Positions 14,147-27,800 of a stretch of 64,000 nucleotides of DNA are shown here, in pieces. Positions within the stretch are counted from its first letter, which is position 1, and every line of letters starts with the position of its first letter. The position numbers and the translations under genes were made by a program. Below the pieces are notes generated by a model that did not search any database, had not been told where the DNA came from, and worked only from the letters and a program-made list of their open reading frames with translations. The DNA comes from Anarhynchus alexandrinus (taxonomy: Eukaryota > Chordata > Aves > Charadriiformes > Charadriidae): the NCBI GenBank assembly GCA_008711295.1, contig VUYV01000010.1, forward strand, positions 7,392,589-7,456,588, read 5' to 3'.

Positions 14147-14672
14147 GGAATCATAGAATCATAGAATCATAGAATGGTTTAGGTTGGAAAGGACCTTGAA
14201 GATCATCGAGTTCCAACCCCCCTGCCATAGGCAGGGACACCTCCCACTCGACCAGGTTGCCCAAGGCCACGTCCAGCCTGGCCTTGAACACCTCCAGGGA
14301 TGGGGCCTCAACAACCTCTCTGGGCAACCTGTTCCAGTGCCTCACCACCCTCAAAGTGAAAAACTTCTTCCTAATGTTCAATCTAAACCTGCCCTCTTCC
14401 AGTTTGAAGCCATTCCCCCTTGTCCTGTCACTACATGCCCTAGTAAAAAGTCCTTCCCCAGCTCTCCTGTAGGCCCCCTTTAGGTACTGGAAGGCCGCAA
14501 TAAGATCTCCGCGGAGCCTTCTCTTCTCCAGGCTGAACAGCCCCAACTCCTTCAGCCTCTCCTCATAGGAGAGGTGCTCCAGCCCTCGGATCATCCTCGT
14601 GGCCCTCCTCTGGACACGCTCCAACAGGTCCATGTCCTTCTTATGTTGGGGACTCCAGAGCTGGACGTAAGG
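14147..14672 (-). mobile_element. CR1 LINE, 5'-truncated, relatively young copy
   Basis: The 3' end is at the left edge, where the plus strand has three overlapping copies of the ATCATAGA-type tail unit followed by GGTTTAGGTTGGAAAGGACC, the reverse complement of the standard avian CR1 3' terminus. About 525 bp is present. It covers the end of the second open reading frame (the reverse-transcriptase protein) and the short 3' untranslated region. The 5' end is truncated near 14672, typical of incomplete target-primed reverse transcription. The coding part is still open without frameshifts, so this is the best preserved and probably the youngest CR1 in the window. It lacks the promoter, the endonuclease and the catalytic reverse-transcriptase core and cannot move by itself. 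Confidence 0.95.
14151..14672 (-). pseudogene. CR1 ORF2 C-terminal fragment (truncated reverse transcriptase)
   Basis: The minus-strand frame carries the C-terminal region of the CR1 ORF2 protein. Segments such as [36 protein letters not shown] and [19 protein letters not shown] are characteristic of the tail of CR1 reverse transcriptases, after the catalytic domain. The N-terminal endonuclease and the palm motifs are absent because the copy is 5'-truncated. The frame remains open beyond 14672 to an ATG at 14831, but the extra N-terminal residues are host flanking sequence and do not resemble CR1. It also reads through the normal end into the 3' tail. It has no promoter of its own and I treat it as a dead retroelement fragment, not a host gene. 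Confidence 0.9.
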
Positions 14673-17600
14673 AAGCCATTGAGCTGATGCTCTGTCTGTT
14701 ACTGCTGAAGCAATGGGATTTTTGTAGCACAAAGTGGTGGAAAAAGGTGTTGACAGCAAGAAGACCATGGATTCAGGGTTCATCTCACCGTGCCTTGGTC
14801 CATCTTCTTTCTCTGCAGTCTTTGTTTTCAAATAGGTTTTTAGTGAGGTTGTTGCAGGGAACCCTCTGCATCACCCTATCAGCTTTTTGTTGTACAAATG
14901 ATGAGGCAAAGTTGCTCTCAGTCCCTTGGCTGAAGAGGGCAGAGAAGTCCCAGTCCAACCAGATGGATTTTATTCTCGCCTGTTTGGCATTTCTCTCTTT
15001 ATTGCCTTCTTAGCATCTTTTTCTTTTCCTGATGGCACTCCCTGCTTGTCAGTGGTTTAGGTTGGGGCCACGAGCACATCTTTGTGGGTCAGACATACCT
15101 TCTGATTTTGCCAGCTTTTGTATTGTGCCTTTTACCAGTATAAAGTCTGTCTCTCTGTCTGCTAGGCTGTAGGATAGAAATTATATTCAAAATTCAGCTG
15201 GTCTTTCATTTGAATATGCACTTTTTTATGTATTTAGCTGATGGCTGTTCATGTTGGCTTTCCTCCTTTCTTCTCTCTTCTGCTCCACCCCAGCAGAGGT
15301 GCTGCTGGCAGGCTCCCACCCAACACCTAAGTCCAGTCTTAGACTGGAATAATTTCAGAGCAATCCCAATGAACAAAAAGCACTTGTATTTGAGGAAAAA
15401 CAAGGTGATAGCAGAAGGCAGGGCCTGGATATTTCCTCTTCTTCCTTTCCTCTGAGGGCAAAACTATTCTGAGTTATTCTGTGTTTCAGTTCAATGTTTG
15501 TGTTTTCCTTTTCTCTCCCATCAGTTAGTGGTACTGTGCCTCCAAGACTTAGCCTGAAGCACCTGCAACGAAGAGGCAACAACGACAGGTCAAAGGAAAG
15601 GCCAAGAATACACAGATATTTTTATCTCCATTTGATCCATTTTCAGTGCCTTGTCACAGCCCTGCTCTACGGCCAATGTCTCCGGTCCATTTTCCTGTAT
15701 AAATTCTTCATCCTTCAGCTTTGGTGCCAGTACCTGAGGCAACCATCTGGGATTAGGAGAAGGACTTTAATTGGCTGGGTTTATATCATCTGTAAGAAAG
15801 AGATGATATTTTTATCGCCAGGCCAGCAACAATGCTTCAGCAGCTATCTAGCGCTGTAGACTGACAAGCTGAATCCTCCTTAGTCCCCCAGCCCCCTCCG
15901 CCCCCACTCTCCCCGCTGTGAAGGAGAAAGCCGGGGAAGCTGCAGCATCCTAATTTTCCAGATGACAGTGCTCCCAAGCCTCCCAGGGAGCTGCAGACGG
16001 ATCTGCTCCCAGCTGCGTTTGGCTCCCCTCAGCTTGCGGAGGCTGAGCCAGGAGATTGCTGCTTCCTCTGGAGGAACGTGCGCCTTCCAGACTGGCCCGT
16101 AGACGTGGGAGCTGCCTCAACCCCCTCCCCCCCGAGCAAACAAAGAACAAAAATTGTAATAAAACGTATTAATATGCCAAGAGTTGGCCAAGTTACTAGG
16201 GCGCATATTGGCAGAGCTGTAAAGCAGAGAATGAAGTTCAAAATGCTTGCAGTTATTTACAAGCTTCACATTGTTTTACAGAATAAATTACTTTGTGGTG
16301 GTTTTGTACAGAAAAGGAGGCAGGGGACAGCTCCTCAGCTGCCTTTCCTGAGACATCCTGACCATAGTCCTGCTCTCCTGCAGGGTCCTAAATAGCAAAC
16401 CAGACATGGGTGAGGGAGGCAAGGGAAAGATCCCCATTAAGGAAACAGATTCAAAGATAATTTCTTCTTCTTTTTCAGTTTTAAAACTCTGTTCTTTACC
16501 CAAAATTGCAGTGTCTTCCCTAGCTTGGTTTTCTTGTTCTTTGGTTCTAGAATGTGATTTCAAAGACAAAGGAAATGTCCTTGGTGGTTGAGATGTCACC
16601 GTTTCCCTTGATTGAGCAAGCCCATCTAATGCTGATGTTTGCCAACTCTGCCTGCAAACTTTTAGTCCAGCTCAAAATCGTACCCTTTCCAAGTCAGTCA
16701 AAGCCATCTTTAGAGAGAAAGGGTAAAAATGGCCTTGCAGCTCTTTTTAACGCTTTTCTGAGCCACAGATCTGATATGTGTTTTCTTATTAATATACAAT
16801 CCCAGCAATTCTCCTCCACCATAACTCAAATCTTTGTTCTCCCATGAGACATACATTTGGTACTAATCCGCAGCATGAAATTCTCCTGTCCTGTGGCATT
16901 TTTACCCATTGCTTTTTTGTTACCAGATGCATGTCTCTGATTGACAGAATTACTAATCCATTATAATCATATTTTCATAATTAGTCCCACTGAGCCTCCG
17001 ATGCCTGCACGCAAGCATAGGTAAACTACAGCCTGCCACAATATGTTTTTACTTACTGACAGCTCAGTGTGAAGGAAATGTCTGTCTAGTTCCTGCAACG
17101 GTTATTAGAGTTGCGTTTTGTTTTTCCTTTCACTCTTTCTTTTCCTTGCTCACTTTTTTTTCCAAGTCTTTGCTCATGTGGACTCTTTGTTGATTATAAG
17201 TCACCATTATCAACTTCTAATCCTTAAGAATATCAGGAAATATTGGAGATTGGAACTTCAAAGTCACTTTTGAATAAAAACACATGGAAATGCATCAATT
17301 ATTCACCAGGTAAAGCCTGAGCAGACATAGATGCCAATACCTGTTTGTTTGCCTGATGGAGGAAAGATTGCCAAAGCTTTCAGATTTGTCTTTTTGCATC
17401 TTTCACATCACGTCGTTATGGCTGTGTCCTACGTGCCATGCAATCTTGTGTCCCATCCAGCCTTTTCTCAGTCTTGGATGACTTTGAGGCATCGGCTTAT
17501 TGTTTGGCACCTCATTCTGGGTTTGGTTCTGCCATTGGTCACAGACGAGTCCCTCGGAAGAGTGTGGGGACAGTCCTGCGGATCCAACTGAAGGGCTTTT

Positions 17601-19396
17601 TGGCAGCAAAGCGGTATTGCCTTTACTGTCCATGGACCTCCTGCCATTCCCAGCTACTCGCCCTAGTCCTCTGGACTTTGCAGCCATCTGGACTACTATG
17701 TGACTTCACTGTTGGTTTCAACAACTTTTTGAAATTTGCTTTATTTCTAACAAGCTTACTGCAAATCTTGGATGCTTCTTGAAGTATTATATTTTAATTT
17801 AAAAATTTAGTTAAAAAGTGTTTAATAACCCCCAAATAAATAAAAAAACCCCAACCCTGCTTAAAGATGATGCTTTAGATTGGCCAAAACCTTAATTATT
17901 TAGAATATTCTATATTCATCTCTTAAACAAAAGGTTTGAGAAAGTTCATCTCACTTCAGCCTGCCTGGATGTTTCTGCCCCCTGTACCAAATTTTTTTTC
18001 CCAAAAACTTAAGAGCTTCAGACATTAAATCTCAGCACCCTATCTGCCCTGCAAGTTCTTGATTAGGACAGAGGGCTGCAATTCCCAGGCAGCATTTGAT
18101 GCATTCACTGATAGAAAGATAAATCACTGCTGCAGGGTTCGGAAGGAGCTACCTGGCCGCAGGAGAAGCTGAGGTCTGGAGGGGAGCAGCAAGGACTTAA
18201 CGTGTGAAAATCAGCTACCTCCTTAATTACTGCCATCATTAGTCATCTGCACGTGTCATACAATCTGTTCTGATCACGCAGTGGGTAAGTAGGACAGCGG
18301 GAAAGGTAACTTAGAAGGGCTGTGTCTGGCTCTGCGTTTTGATCAGTAGACAGCTCTGCTGGTCGGAACTGCAGCCGTAACCTCCTGGTACCTCTGCAAC
18401 CTTTAGGCTGCGGCAAGGGGAAGATGAGTTTCCACTTTATGTTCCATCTCTGGCTTCCCTGGTACTCACAGCTGCTGGGACACCCCATGTCCGCTCTGAA
18501 TCTCCTCCAGGTGAGAGGGTACAAAATCCCCAAATCTCAGAAAGCAGCACGAGATGGTGGTGAGCTCGCATGGGGCTCTCCTCTAAGTGCTCTGGTCTGC
18601 TCATCGCTCCTCTACAGGCAGGGTATGTGGATCCAGCACACCAGTGGCACCAGTAGTGTAAGGGTTTTGCTGGGGGGTGTTGGGAGGAGGGCATCTCTTT
18701 TCCCACCTGTCTTGAACAAGAGAGGGGAGATGACTTCTCTCCGATTCCCACATCCTCTCGTTATTATGGTATCAGAGATCATATCTTCCACCATCCAACT
18801 CTCAAGAGCAACTTGATGGGCTTTAAAACGAGCATATGCTTGTGTGAAGCCCAAGTAATGGATGAGAACTGTGCTGAGCTGGGCAGTGCTGGGCACTGTT
18901 TCGCTGACACAAACATTTCCAATAAGGCACAGGGGACTCCGGGTGAGACAAATCCCTCCTTAGGTGACGACTCTTCTGCAGAGACTCTCGGTGCTAATCC
19001 CTCAGCCACAGAAGTCTGATTTGGTTTTCTTTGCTTTTTGTTTTGACAGACTTACTGCTTAAATAGTGGCCTTTCTGCTCTCTCTGGTGGTCTTAAGGTT
19101 TGAGCTGGGCAGTCTAGTTGGGAACAGAAGCATCTCTAGGCAGTGCCTGGCCAGCACCCTCTCTTTGTAATGGAACAGATGCAACACAAACAACAAAAAC
19201 CAGAATTACCTTCCCCTGCGCTCTGTGGCCAGAGCAGACCCGGCTGTATTTGGGCTGAGGACCTGGAGACACAGCTTTTTGTGTCGTTGGAGCTCCAGCT
19301 GTAACACTATGAGAGATGTTTATGTTTAAGTAAGAGGGACGTGGGCTCTGATCTCTAAAGCTGGATGCCCGTTGTATGGCCTTCTGTGCCTTTATC
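14673..19396. other. Unique non-coding sequence, about 4.7 kb
   Basis: There is no recognised gene. A C-rich stretch lies at about 15886-15915 and another at about 16120-16136. The block from about 15590 to 15860 and that from 16140 to 16300 have the even, AT-leaning, low-redundancy look of conserved non-coding DNA. A pyrimidine tract ending in CAG near 15523 resembles a splice acceptor, but the frame that follows (to 15859) has no recognisable domain and no clear donor. Confidence 0.55.
16140..16300. promoter_or_regulatory. Candidate conserved non-coding element
   Basis: This is an AT-rich, non-repetitive block directly after a C-rich stretch, with several homeodomain-like and HMG-like cores (TAATA, ACAAAG, TTACAAG) and no coding signal. 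The call rests on appearance only. A multi-species alignment with high conservation would support it. Unconstrained drift at the neutral rate would refute it. Confidence 0.25.
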
Positions 19397-19750
19397 ACGG
19401 AATTTTCAGAGTTGGAAGGGACCTCTAGAGATCATCTAGTCCAACTCCCCTGCTAAAGCAGGATTGCCCAGAGCACATTACTCAGGACTGCATCCAGGCG
19501 GGTCTTGAAAATCTCCAGAGAAGGAGACTCCACAACCTCCCTGGGCAGCCTGTGCCAGTGCTCTGCCACCCTAACCGTAAAGAAGGTTTTTTTCTTGTAT
19601 TTGAACAAAACTTCCTATGTTCCAACTTGTGCCCATTATCCCTCGTCCTGTCATTGGGAACCACTGAAAAGAGTCTGGCTCCATCCTCCTTCAGCCCACC
19701 CTTTAGATACTTGTACGTAATAATAAGGTCTCCCCTCAGCCTTCTCTTTT
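19397..19750 (-). mobile_element. CR1 LINE, 5'-truncated, diverged subfamily
   Basis: The plus strand reads CAGAGTTGGAAGGGACCTCT followed by the AGATCATCTAGTCCAACTCC type of sequence. This is the reverse complement of a CR1 3' untranslated region of a different subfamily from the copy at 14.15 kb. The similarity runs about 350 bp to near 19750, where CCTCAGCCTTCTCTTTT marks the last recognisable CR1 sequence. The copy is 5'-truncated and carries frameshifts in the ORF2 tail. It lacks the repeated TCTATGAT-type tail, ending instead in a degenerate form. Confidence 0.92.
19430..19750 (-). pseudogene. CR1 ORF2 tail remnant, frameshifted
   Basis: The minus strand between about 19482 and 19664 translates to a peptide containing [16 protein letters not shown] and NTRKK, which correspond to the distal part of the CR1 ORF2 protein. 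The frame then shifts: the expected tryptophan-asparagine-arginine-leucine-proline region appears only as [13 protein letters not shown] in a wrong frame. This is a decayed fragment with no start, no catalytic domain and no expected product. Confidence 0.8.
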
Positions 19751-22700
19751 ATGACCTGATTCTTGCCTTTTGGCCTCACCACGACACAGCGATTGCGTTT
19801 GCAGCCCCCACGGGCCTCTATAAGAGATTGCATGGCCTGCCTTCCCCAGAGTCACCAGTCTTTGTTTTGGAAGATATTAGAAAGAATTTTCTTATGCCCG
19901 ATACAGGCTGGTTGGAGCACAGTTTTTAATTTAACTTCCAAAATGAGCAAACAGCAGCGGATATTTCTGTATCTCTAGACGCTCTTGAAAACTGGGGCGG
20001 AATGGAGAACTTTGGCTTTTGGCATATTGGGTCTTGCAGTTGCAAAGCAGATGTCTTGAAGCGTGAGAAGTTTAGGATGTACGTAAGCTCTGCTACGGGT
20101 CTTCACTGTTGTCAATCTAATTAATGGGGTCTGATACTCTCTAGGGGCAGTCCGTGGCTAAGATGTGTAAAAAGGCACTGAAGCAACAGGAAAGTAGCAT
20201 CTTGGCTTTTCTAGTAAAAGTCATAGGTGAGTATTGGGTAACGAAGCCTGTGCTGGTGTTTGATGGAAAACTCAGGCCTTGAAGTCTTTCATGAATAAAT
20301 TCATTAGCAAACCCTTTAAAAAAGGTCTAACTCAATTTTCCTTCCCATTACCCCCAAAATGGATTCTAGCACAAAGCCAGTTAAGAGCAATAAGGAGGGC
20401 AAAACCTGACCAGAACCTGCCAGTATCTTTTCTCTCGGTCGGGTGGGAGGTGAGGCTGTGCATGTGATGGGAGATGATTGCATCCCGCTGCATCTGTGCT
20501 TGTGGATTCAGAGCACGGGGAGGGGCTGCTCGGGGAACAGCTTCTGCCCTGGCGCACCCTCCAACTCCATGTGATGACATGAAGTAAGACCAAGACCGAA
20601 GGTGTGAGCTGGTAGTGTTGCTTCTGCTCTCTCCTTGTTAGTATCAAGTGTTTTACCAGTAACAACGCATTTGTGGGAAAAGAAATCATATGGTCTAGTA
20701 TTTTCCATCATCACAGAGCAAAGACTTTCAAGCAGAGTAGGAGGCCAACTTAGTTTGTTTCAGGGCCTGGAGACAGAGCTACCTTGTCTATACAGCCAGG
20801 GCGCTATGCAGAATCCTCCATGAAGCAAAAAGTGGATGTGTTAGTTGTAATATACTGCATTTCCATGGGCCATGTGGGCATGCAGGGGGACGTATTCCTC
20901 TCTCCTACCCCAGGGCTGTGGCAGTAAATCCCTCCACCTGTGGTGGGAAAGCCGCGGATGGCTGATCTTTTGAGGAGAGTTCAGCCCAGGGTTATATCAG
21001 TAGGTCTGTTAGATACTGAATAATGTATCCTGGCAGCGGTGTTTCAGTCAGTGACACAAATGTGACATTTGCCTGCATCATGTCTTTTTTCATCCGCCTC
21101 CCTTAGATCAAGGAGGCTTAAAATCTCTCCGGTGTTTTGGATGACTGGTCATCTGTGGAAAGGGGGCCAGCTGAAGGTGAAATGGCTGAGACGGTTGCAT
21201 CAAAACATCCTCGGAGAAACAAACAGATCCCGAATGTGAACACGGCCCTTTCCCCAGCAACTTGTATGCGACACGCAGCCATGAAATGAAGCGTACCGGG
21301 AAATAAAAGCAATGTGGCATGATGCACGCGGATGCTTGTTTGAGGGCTTTGAGGATCGCCTGCCTGTCAGGGCCACACGGTTGTCTGTGAAACTGCTTAG
21401 GGTAACTACAGACTTAATAGAGTTAGATCTGCAACTCCAAGTGCCACAGAGGATATAATTCTTGTGATCAATGAACTTGCAGCATAACTTCTTGGGGTGG
21501 CTGGTAACTAAGAGGTTTGCTCTAAGGTTGAGAAAAGAATCAAGAGGAGGAATAGGTAGAGTCAAAATACCCTGCACATCTGTAATTTATGCTTAGTTAA
21601 ATGTAATGCTTGGTAGTCCCTCAGAGCATTTTTTTGGTACTCTATATATCTTGACTTAAGTAATGTAGGCAATAATATTTCTGTACCTGAGGCAATGAAA
21701 TCTGTTCTTGGTAAAACTGGGTCAGCATCAGGGTTTTGCATGGTTCAGCCCATCGTCTTTTGGTGAAACTTCAGGGAAACTAGTTTTCACAAACTTGTCT
21801 TCAGGGCAGTTGGCCTGTGCTGACCTTGCTGTCTACCAGGGAGGTCCTGCTGAAGTTCACCTCAGAAGTCATCCAGATTTTTATCTTCTGCAGAGAAAGA
21901 AAAAGGGATTGCTAACCTGTGAACTAGTAGGAGCTTGGTCCTCCCAAATCCTTAGCTCACAGCCCTGAGGCAGCCTACCCCAACCATCAGCCTCAAGAGG
22001 AGCCTCCTGAAATCTTTTTCCCTTCCTTCTTTAAACACTATAAATTCATCTTTTCTATGTGTCTTCCGGTGGGACTGATGCCCTAACACTGTTCCCACCA
22101 CTTTTCATAGAAAGTAGGTCTAGATGCTAATAGATCCAAATGGAAGAGTTCAGTGAATTACTTCCTCTGATGGCCATCCTCCAGATGGGTCCCACATCTC
22201 AGAGAGGATTACCCATGCCAGGGGCACTTGGGCAGCGACCTGGGAAGCTCTGTGGGAAAATACCTTGTATGGCTGTTTTCCTAATTGCTCTGCCGAACAG
22301 AATAGCACTGCGCTGCTCAGTTACTTGAGATGACAAGCAGAAAACGGACAGACAAACCAAGTAAAGGTGACTCGATCAAATGAAAGCTGTTGCAAATAAA
22401 CTTCCTCAAGTGAAGAAACTAACTTAGCTGCACATTTGCCAGCCTGTCAGTTTGTCTCCCACCCTCCGTGCCAGGCTATCCAAGCACTGAGCGCCGCAGT
22501 GATTGCTTCAATTTAGGTGTACAGGAGGGGACGGGGGTGGAAAAGTTGGTATTCACCTCTGCATCAGAGTGAGAGAACTGGAGAAGCAGAGTGTGCGGAG
22601 CAGTTCCCAGAACCACAGACTCTGAGGGATAATTATAAAGAAGACCAAACGCATCGCAGAAAGACTAATTGTAATAAATTGGCCAAGAAACTGAAAACTT

Positions 22701-25700
22701 TGGTTGTGCATTGCAGCAAAACGAGAATTAATTCCTGGGAGCAGACAAGGCCCCAGGTTGGCAGAAGGCTAATGTAATTGGCTGTGGGTGCGTTCAGACG
22801 GCACTGGCATCTCAGAGCCTTGGCATTTGAGAGGGTAAGAGAGAAATGAGAGCCTGCCCTGCCAGCTACAGCACTAGAACTGATTGGATTTGGTGCACGT
22901 TAAAGCAACAATGATCCTACTGTGTGGCCTCCGGATGATCACAGAACAAGAGAGCAAATGTAGATAATCGCACAGCAAGAGCCCATGGCAAAGGAAAGGC
23001 CAACGAGGCCTCAAGCTGGGAGAATCGGAATAGGCTCTAGATCCAGGAAATATGGGACCGCTGGCTGAGAAGTGGGACTCCACCTGGGCTGGGAGGGTTG
23101 CAAGCATCAGGCTTTGTCTTGTTCAGCTCTTACTAAAATAGATTAGCAAGGAGAAGCTAGAGCACGTGCTGGAGATGCCTATATAGTATGTTGCTTTGGC
23201 TTTATTTTTGTTTGGTTGGTGTTTGTTTGTTCGTTTTTTTTGAAACTAGCTGCTCCATCCTTCCGTGACAAGAAGGGGACTGACTGCTGGAGTAAGAAAG
23301 GTGGGGGTATCGGTCACAGTTTGCTGAAGGGGCTGTACTTAAGGAACTCTGAATTAGTTTACTGCTGGGGAAGGTGATCTGGGGTACTCCACATCAATTA
23401 ATTTAAAACGTTTTCCTCCTTTGTCTCAGCCTGGCTTGTAGTGAAGACGTGATACGATGTAGGGTTTTTCATGCTTTACAAGCCCCGAAAGAATTTGATG
23501 TCACAACCATCTACAAGAAAATAATAATGGGTGGACTGAATATGACACTTGAAATTTGCCAATGGAGTAAAAGTATCTCCTGTACTAGTGCCGTCCTGCC
23601 CCGGGGGCTGCGGTGTCCTCCACCGCTCTCACCTCTTCCGAACCCCTCACGTTGGGGTAGACCCCTAACAGTAAATGGAGGCTTTGGAATCCTCCTTTTT
23701 TGTCTTTGTTGATACATGGAAGAGCTGATGTGCTTACTAGCAGTAGGATATACCTGTTTTTACAGCCTTTCATACCTGGTTAACTAAAAAAAATTGAATA
23801 CGTGTTTCCTCCATTCTTTCTCTTGTTCTACCTTCGGTAGTCTCCTTAGGGCTACCTGAAGCCTGCTTTGTTTCTTTGTGAATCGTTTGTTGCCCAGGGT
23901 CTGAAATAACAGATCTGTAGTTCTGCCATAACCGTGTTTGCTGTCTGTGAAACGCGAAGCACTTTGTTCCTGGGACAGTGGGTGCACCCAGAGTAATGCA
24001 GCGCTCGAAGCGAGAGCTGCACGGGGAGGAGATGCGGAGCTCCTGCCGTGCGCAGTCACGCAGAAGCCAAGTGCTGCGGGAAGAGAAAGTCAGCATTTTC
24101 TGTTACACCCTGTGTAGGTGAAGGGCAGGCTGCCTGAGGATTAGAGGGGTTGTCTTGTTATTACATGCAGCAGTGTCGAAATTTTCTAAAAATCCCATGT
24201 TGCATTATGCACATTTAATAGGCTATGCTGACAAAAGCTCCTGTGTCCCCAGACCCTGATAGATGCTCTTTTGCATGGACCGGGTTCTTCTCTAGTGGAT
24301 AGCATCTACAAATGGGATTTTGAACCTTTGTAGCTGGAGTTGATTGGTCTCTTTATGTATAAGTGATTTGTTTATCACCAATCATTGTGAATGATTTGCC
24401 TCTGGATAACTGCTGATAATTGTGCCTGGGACCTGACGGTGGGGATGCTTGTTTGTGTATTATCTGTGTTGTAGCTGCTGTCTTCTTAGTCTTCGTACAT
24501 ATATATTCTATGCATGCACACATTTACTTCAGAAGAGGCCTCAGGAAAATGTATTTGAAGTACATGTATTATTTCTAAGCTTGTCCTGATTAACTCTGGG
24601 GAGAACGTGGTCCACGGGCCAGGAGCAATAGAGACAATTGTGTTAACTGCATTGGCTTCACAAGAGACACAGTGGACCTCTGAGTCTGTGTTTCCAAGGG
24701 GTCATGCAGATTCTTACTTCATTTTTATCTGCAGAGCAAAGGCTAGTTATTCCACCTGAACTACTGCGTCAGGATCACAGCTTAGGGAAATCCCTCAGGA
24801 TTGCTGCGTGCCACGTAAGACCCAGCAGTTCCCCAGAACGACTGCTTTCTGTCTCAGTTTCCCTGTCTGGATGGTCTCTGTGCACAATGGGACCCTGTCA
24901 CTTTCTCAGGCAGTATTATATTTGAGAGCGGTTCTGTGCTGGAAGGGATGTCACTGCTCTCCTGGCTCCTTCGGTGCTGGATGCTGCTCTTGGAGACCTG
25001 AGCTCGTGCAGCTAATGCAGAGGGTCCACAGACTCCAAACATTGCTTTTTCTTTTCATCCTGCTACTGCGGAGCTAACAGACTGGTGCGCTAATCTGGTG
25101 TGCAGATGTCTCTGTTGCCTGAGAAGAGCTTTTCACCCTCAGTAATTCAGAGATGCATTTGTAATAAGATATGTGACAAACAGTTATATCCTGACAATTC
25201 TTCCCAATCACAGGATAATACCCATACCAGGTGTTTTTTTAAAAAAAGTAAGTCTTCTGTGGTCCAGTAACTTTCCAGACTACTTCAGTGGTATGAAATT
25301 ACCACCACAAAATGCTTCCGTACATAAAACAGTAGGAACTTCTCTGTTATAAGTATATTTACAATGCATATCTCCTGGGTAGTTGTTAAATGCATGAACA
25401 TTACACTGGCATTTCCTCTTTAAACATTGTCATTTTATTGCTTTATCTATCTAGAGGAGAGCAGAAATTATCCTTTAATTACAATGAATTTAATGGTATT
25501 GGTTATGCAGCATTTTCGTTCACACACAGCATGACAAAAGCTTAGAGTTTAGCATATTGCTATCATGCATCACTGATTCATCTTTTCATCCCGGAGTGCT
25601 GAGTCTTTCCTAAGTCTCTGCTAAAAGCAGGTAAAAGATTGTAAGCTGGAGGTGTTTAGAATGCCGTAGTCAAAAAGAATCAAAATGGGACTACGGGGTG

Positions 25701-27670
25701 GCACGGGCAAGGGAGGTCGTGCTCATACTTTGCTATGCTGCTCCTTAGAAGGGAGAGGAAAGCATGGGAATAAAATGCCTGTCATTATCGAAACACAACA
25801 CTGTAACGTGAAGAGGCGGAGTAATTTATCTTTAAGTAACAGGCTGACCTATTCAGAACTGTAATTTTAATGTAAGGCTAACCTTTGAAAATAGATCAAG
25901 TGATATAAATTATTAAGGAACCGACATTCGTCAGATAGATGGTCTCTATTAGTAATTTTATGCATGAATGGTTATCTTCAAAGGTAGAGTTGCTGTCTGC
26001 TGAGAAAGAAAGTGCAAAAGCAGGTTACCTTAAGCTGATGTGTAAGGCTGACTTTTAATCAGTGTTTTTCTAATCCAATCGAAAAAAAGGCTGAAGCGGG
26101 GTCATCTCTCTTGCTCCCCAGCCCGTGTAGCTCTTGAATTTTTTTGCTTGCAGAGGAAACTCCTGGTGATGTTGCTGATGTTCCTAAAATATCTTCCAGT
26201 AGTTTTAGGGCTCCAACAAATGGGCATGTGTCCCCATTTGAGAATGGCAGCACCCATGCTGGATGCCGCTGGGATGTCCCAGCCCCTGGGCAAAGGAGAG
26301 CTGGTACCCAGAGACCGTGACGGGGGCGATGCCTGCCCTGGGTGTCCGGCTCCTTTGGAGTGCTGCCTCTGAATCCTTTTTGGAGAGGAAAGGTGCAGGT
26401 CCCTTTTTTTTCCTTTTTTTTAATTTCCCCCCCCCCACCCTGCAAATATTCAAGAGGAATGTCTTATAAAGTATTAGCATCTGTGATTCTAATGGTGTTT
26501 TGCCCACATTTTGAACTTGGAATGGGAGAAGAAAAAGGGAGAGGTCAAGCTATTTGTGGAAGATACTTTTCCATCATCTGATCATTCTGCCTTTTTTTTC
26601 CCCCCCCAACAAATTCCTCTTTTCATGAGTTTCCTTCTGCTTTGTTTCCTTGTTTATTTTATATGCAAACTACCTCCATGCCCTTGTGAACTTGTGAGCA
26701 AAGGTACTGCAGTGCACTTAATGTAAAGCTAAATTTGAATGCTTTTGAGAAGCTGTTGGTAGGAGACTGTGGTCATAAACTTGATTTTCCCAATAGTAGA
26801 TTCTTTGCATATGCTTGGCATGGAAAAGCAGGAAAACAAAGGTTACCTGAAGCTATATATTTCTAGCCTGTTCACTCCTGTAAACAGAAGCAACTTCAGG
26901 TTTTTCTTAATTTTTTCAGTCTGCAGCTTTTGGTATGTCTTGTCTTCCAGCCACAGGTGCTGCTGTTGCTGGTTTTGAATGGGAGGTGCATAGAGGGTCT
27001 TATAGCCCTTCCTCCATCCTTCAGCCACACCGAAGCCTACAATACTTCTGGAGAATTTGTGCGTACACTGAAGCACGTCCCTGTTGAATGGCACCTATAC
27101 CCAGCACATGATGCTTCACACAGTCCCTGCACTGCTTGTTTTGCACCGTGACTCTCAGCCATTGCATTACCTCTACAGCACAACATAATGTATTTGATCT
27201 CTTCTGACATCTTTATTCACTCAAAAGGTGAAAGGGGAATAATCTGCAATGTTTGGTGTCTGCAAATTCTCCTACACTCTGACAAACAACATAAGCAACT
27301 GTATCAGGGAGGGAAAGACTTTTTATCTGGCCAACTTTAACTTCCAAAAGAATCTGGAAGCTGTCCCCATGTACGTGAGCATCTCTTCTCGGCAGGAATC
27401 CTCCTTTTCTTTTCTCCTAAGCATCGATCTCATCTATATTTCCATCTGAATTAAGGCCCCAAGACTAAGGTTTCTAAGGGAATTGGAATTTATGACCCTT
27501 TTGACAATATCTACAAAGAGATTTATTTTCTGAATCTTATTTTCTTCAACTCCACTTGAGCAATTGGCAGGGAAAAAATGGAAATATAAACAATTACTTC
27601 AGTGTGTGGAGTCCTACTGACTTCTCTCTTTTTCTCTTTTTTTCTTCATATAGTTCATTGCTGTGCTGGG
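19751..27670. other. Unique non-coding sequence, about 7.9 kb
   Basis: I recognise no gene or confident transposon. There are T/C homopolymer runs at about 26404-26440 and 26590-26610. A GC- and CpG-richer patch lies at about 23960-24080. The stretches at about 22380-23100, 25370-25600 and 25790-26060 look like possible conserved non-coding DNA but have no specific signature. Open frames remain below about 130 codons and lack domains. The poly-pyrimidine tract before 26919 is acceptor-like but leads into no credible exon. Confidence 0.55.
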
Positions 27671-27674
27671 ATGA

Positions 27675-27800
27675 ATGGTTTGTGGTTAAAGCACTGGAGT
27701 GGGATGCAAATGATGGGAGTTAAATTTCCAGATTTGTCAAAGACTTCCTCTATGACAACATTTAATAGTTCTCTGATCTCTGCATGTACTTTTAGATAGA
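27675..27800 (+). mobile_element. Degraded MIR-type SINE
   Basis: The sequence contains GTGGTTAAAGCACTGG, followed about 70 bp later by CTCTATGACAACATTTAATAG and then CTCTGATCTCTGCATGTA. In order and spacing these match three landmarks of the MIR/core-SINE family: the tRNA-derived head with GTGGTTAAGAGCAC, the TGTGTGACCTTGGGCAAG core, and the CTCTCTGTGCCTCAGT region. Many substitutions and short gaps separate it from the consensus, which fits an element inserted before the bird lineage diversified. Boundaries are approximate. It has no coding capacity. Confidence 0.55.
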
